From Chloroflexota bacterium (lineage in GTDB: Bacteria > Chloroflexota > Chloroflexia > JAMDCE01): a DNA stretch of 52,141 bases. The first letter of the stretch is position 1, and the number at the start of each line of letters is the position of its first letter. A program made the translations under genes and the position numbers. This document shows, piece after piece, positions 50,051 to 52,141 of the stretch. Below the pieces are notes generated by a model. The model had not been told where the DNA came from and made no database searches. It saw only the letters and a list, made by a program, of their open reading frames with translations. Location: the NCBI GenBank assembly GCA_023489135.1, contig JAMDCE010000134.1, positions 1 through 52,141 of the forward strand, given 5' to 3'.

Positions 50051-51331
50051 GTGAAGGTGCTGGTAACCGGGGGGGCCGGGTTTATCGGCTCCCATACCGT
50101 CGATTTGCTGCTGGAGAAAGGGTACGAGGTCCGCATCCTGGATAGCCTGCAGCCACGGGTGCACCCTCGGGGCCTGCCTCCCTGGGTGCCGGAGGAGGCC
50201 GAGTTCGTCCGCGGCGACGTGGCCGACCGGGCAGATATGGCCCGCGCTATGGAGGGCGTGGAGGCTGTTTTCCACCTGGCCGCCTATCAGGATTACCTGC
50301 CCGATTTCAGCCGCTTTATCCACACCAACGCGGAGAGCGCCGCGCTGATCTTCGAGCTCATCGTGTCCGATCCGAGGCGCTACCCGGTGCGGAAGATCGT
50401 CTTTGCTTCGTCCCAGGCGGTCTGCGGCGAGGGTCGCTATCTCTGCCCGAGCTGCGCCGGGGGCGCGACGGCTCCTACTATCGAGGAGCAGCTGGGGCAC
50501 GGCGCGCCGTGCCCCTACCCTGGCGCCGGCCGGCCCCGATACGATCAGGAGCACGAGAGGTATCGAGGCCGGCCGGCGGCCAATGGCTCCGGACCAGCTT
50601 TCCCTCCTTCGGCGGTGCGCATCCCCGGGCCGCGGTCTCTGGAACAGCTGCGACGGGGTGACTGGGAAATCCATTGCCCCGGCTGCGGTGGCTATATGCA
50701 GCCCCTGTTGATCGACGTGGACACGATCAGTCCCGGCACTACCTACGGCGTGTCCAAGTACGCCATCGAGCTCCTGGCGGACCGCCTCGGGAGGCGCTAC
50801 GGCATTCCCACGGCCTGTATGCGCTACACCTACGTCCAGGGGCCCCGCAACTCGTTCTACAATGCTTACTCGGGCATCGCCCGCCGCTTCGCCTTGCGTC
50901 TGCTGCACGGGCTTCCGCCGATTGCCTACGAAGATGGCCGGCAGCTGCGGGACTACGTCAACGTCCGCGACGTGGCTCGGGCCAACGTGCTGGTGATGGA
51001 GGACCCGCGGGCCGATTTCGGGGTGTTCAACGTGGGCGGCGGCCGAGCGGTGACGGTGCTGAAGTTCGCCCGCCTTATGCTCGACGAATTCGACAGCGAC
51101 CTGGAGGTCATGGTCCCCGGTGAGTTCCGTCTGGGCGACACTCGGCACACCATCTCGGATATCTCGGGGCTGCTGGCTCTGGGCTGGGCGCCCACCATCC
51201 CCGTGGAGCAGAACGTGGCACAGTACGTGGCCTGGATCAGGGAGCAGCAGGGCACCGAGGAGTACCTGGCGGAGGCCGAGCGGGTGATGAGAGAACAGAA
51301 CGTGATACAGCGTGCGAGGGTTTCGGCATGA
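50051..51331 (+). CDS. SDR epimerase with inserted zinc ribbon, dTDP-L-rhamnose 4-epimerase-like
   Basis: A 426-residue extended SDR. TGGAGFIGSHTVDLLLEKGY, VFHLAAYQDYLPDFSRFIHTNA, RDYVNVRDVARANVLVMEDPRADFGVFNVGGG and GDTRHTISDIS match dTDP-L-rhamnose 4-epimerases of the WbiB type, which make dTDP-6-deoxy-L-talose. Catalytic Tyr232/Lys236 lie in TYGVSKYAIE. An insertion before the Tyr holds two Cys pairs, CPSC (132-135) and CPGC (209-212). About 75 residues separate the pairs, longer than I expect for the family, and the stretch is Pro/Gly-rich. The usual SSQAVYGEG is SSQAVCGEG here. GTG 50051 is the family-like start. Confidence 0.82.
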   Translation: MKVLVTGGAGFIGSHTVDLLLEKGYEVRILDSLQPRVHPRGLPPWVPEEAEFVRGDVADRADMARAMEGVEAVFHLAAYQDYLPDFSRFIHTNAESAALIFELIVSDPRRYPVRKIVFASSQAVCGEGRYLCPSCAGGATAPTIEEQLGHGAPCPYPGAGRPRYDQEHERYRGRPAANGSGPAFPPSAVRIPGPRSLEQLRRGDWEIHCPGCGGYMQPLLIDVDTISPGTTYGVSKYAIELLADRLGRRYGIPTACMRYTYVQGPRNSFYNAYSGIARRFALRLLHGLPPIAYEDGRQLRDYVNVRDVARANVLVMEDPRADFGVFNVGGGRAVTVLKFARLMLDEFDSDLEVMVPGEFRLGDTRHTISDISGLLALGWAPTIPVEQNVAQYVAWIREQQGTEEYLAEAERVMREQNVIQRARVSA

Positions 51332-51734
51332 ACCTGGTGGGACCCATTCCATCCGCAAGCGTCAAGAGGGGCCTTCAGATGGCCAGCTTTGCCCGTGCCT
51401 CGGTAGTTTCCGGATGCCTCGCCGGAAACATCTCAACGCTTGCCCTGCTACATCGTCCACGAAGCGCAATGGCGTATCTGCAATACTGCTTGTTTGGCTG
51501 GTGTATGATTAGCGGGAAGGGCCTTCCTCAACGCCAGCTTCACGAGCTCTTTACGGTGCCCATGCATGTTTCCGTCGAGCTGCTTCCAACAACCGGGGAT
51601 GTGGTAGGAACCTGGTGGCAGCCCAGCTATGCGAAAGATCTGATGTATCTTGCCCTGCTGAGCAGAGTTCTTGCGCCCCGGATCGTGTTTGAGATCGGCA
51701 CCTTCTTCGGATGGTCAGCTCTTCTTTTTGCCTT

Positions 51735-51818
51735 GAACACTCCGCACGACTCAACTATCTTCACTCTCGACTTGCCACCCGGTAATTCCAGCTCGCCTTG
51801 TCTAACTACCACAGCCGT
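51735..51818 (+). repeat. Inverted repeat, left arm (84 bp, perfect)
   Basis: Reverse complement of 52058-52141 over all 84 bp, with a 239-bp spacer between. The right arm ends at the last base of the window. Both arms encode the same stretch of the methyltransferase, so this is not a natural terminator or an IS end. Confidence 0.95.
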
Positions 51819-52057
51819 AGTCGTGCCACAGGATCACCCCATCCTTTCGCGTGCAAGACAGGGCCTTGGCTGTATCAGAACGCACATACTCGTAGCTGTG
51901 GGCCCCGTCCACGAAGAACAGATCCACCGACTCTCTATATGGGCCAAAGTCGAACTGGGCGCTATCACCGTACAACTGCTTCACCTTGCACCCCGACGGG
52001 TCGGTGAGATAAAGATAACCTTTGGTATGCGCTCGATAGGCGATATGCGTGTCATCC

Positions 52058-52141
52058 ACGGCTGTGGTAGTTAGACAAGGCGAGCTGGAATTACCGGGTG
52101 GCAAGTCGAGAGTGAAGATAGTTGAGTCGTGCGGAGTGTTC
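52058..52141 (-). repeat. Inverted repeat, right arm (84 bp, perfect)
   Basis: Reverse complement of 51735-51818. The spacer, read on the - strand, carries the true downstream coding sequence of the methyltransferase. This is best explained as a palindromic chimera at the contig end. Confidence 0.95.

Larger units (their letters stand above)
51328..52141 (+). pseudogene. Methyltransferase-like gene interrupted by a fold-back
   Basis: The first part, 51328-51818, encodes RIVFEIGTFFGWSALLFAL followed by TIFTLDLPPGNSSSPCLTTTAV, a class I methyltransferase SAM-binding start. The frame then runs into nonsense on the + strand. The opposite strand over 52104-51802 reads PPGNSSSPCLTTTAVDDTHI and later DLFFVDGAHSYEYVR and VILWHDYG, the natural continuation. 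A perfect 84-bp inverted repeat (51735-51818 and 52058-52141) explains this: the end of the sequence is folded back, probably an assembly or library artefact. The true gene would read straight on past TTTAV into DDTHI, and its end is not in the window. Confidence 0.8.

Noticed and set aside
50042..51358. Long open frame on the - strand (438 codons)
   Set aside because: Antisense shadow of the SDR at 50051; composition is the mirror of the GC-rich coding strand and no domain is seen.
51735..52141. Inverted repeat as insertion-sequence ends or a natural terminator
   Set aside because: Both arms encode the same piece of one methyltransferase gene, and the right arm ends at the last base, which fits an assembly fold-back.

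Overview
The window is almost wholly a surface-glycan biosynthesis locus from an uncultured bacterium. It has moderately high GC, about 50 genes all on the + strand, very tight spacing with many ATGA/GTGA stop-start overlaps, and frequent GTG and TTG starts. Nothing fixes the phylum. The gene style would fit a Chloroflexota-like or other environmental lineage, but that is a guess. No rRNA, tRNA, CRISPR array or complete insertion sequence was seen. Both window ends look damaged: an apparent one-base frameshift at the extreme start, and a perfect 84-bp inverted repeat (fold-back) at the extreme end that folds the last gene onto the opposite strand.

Layout. (1) 1-7245: end of a sugar epimerase, then a nonulosonic (pseudaminic-type) acid operon: PseB, PseC, a Gfo/Idh oxidoreductase, an SpsF-like cytidylyltransferase, a class III aminotransferase, PseI and a PseH-like GNAT. 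(2) 7250-9590: an accessory patch that splits this operon. It holds an XRE regulator, a frameshifted DUF3467 gene, broken small ORFs, a truncated ATP-grasp gene and an intact Phd/YefM-ParE-like toxin-antitoxin pair with a TGTACA-type operator. (3) 9601-14795: E1-alpha and E1-beta of a 2-oxoacid dehydrogenase, a lipoyl + E3-binding + left-handed beta-helix acyltransferase fusion, a PIG-L deacetylase and PseG. (4) 14802-30026: methyltransferases, a nucleotidyltransferase, radical SAM, two FemAB/CelD-type acyltransferases, a large GT-B-like protein, a Wzx-like flippase, a DegT-like PLP protein, a TPR protein, a Wzy/WaaL-like polymerase or ligase and a polysaccharide deacetylase. (5) 30031-35736: glycosyltransferases, LegB-like dehydratase, a sugar nucleotidyltransferase and an Rmd-like reductase. 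(6) 35744-37293: an inserted two-gene unit with its own promoter: a HTH protein with a duplicated C-terminal motif plus an unknown protein. (7) 37586-50045: SDR, a decayed glycosyltransferase, and a split UDP-diacetamido-uronic acid pathway (WecC/WbpA-, WecB/WbpI-, WbpE-, WbpB- and WbpD-like), interrupted by a glycosyltransferase, an alpha/alpha-toroid protein, a B12-binding radical SAM enzyme and a DUF354 protein, and ending with the initiating sugar-phosphate transferase. (8) 50051-52141: dTDP-rhamnose 4-epimerase-like SDR and a methyltransferase cut by the fold-back.

How the genes work together (inference). Several nucleotide sugars are made: a CMP-nonulosonate, a UDP-diacetamido-uronate, GDP- or UDP-deoxy sugars and perhaps dTDP-6-deoxytalose. 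The initiating transferase loads undecaprenyl phosphate, glycosyltransferases extend the unit, the flippase exports it and the O-antigen-ligase-family protein polymerises or ligates it. The most novel part is 9601-13755. Decarboxylating E1 subunits sit beside an E2-like protein whose usual CoA-acyltransferase core is replaced by a hexapeptide-repeat acyltransferase, with a deacetylase next door. This suggests direct transfer of a 2-oxoacid-derived acyl group from lipoyl-lysine to a sugar amine, without CoA. A second candidate novel unit is the promoter-equipped pair at 35780-37293.
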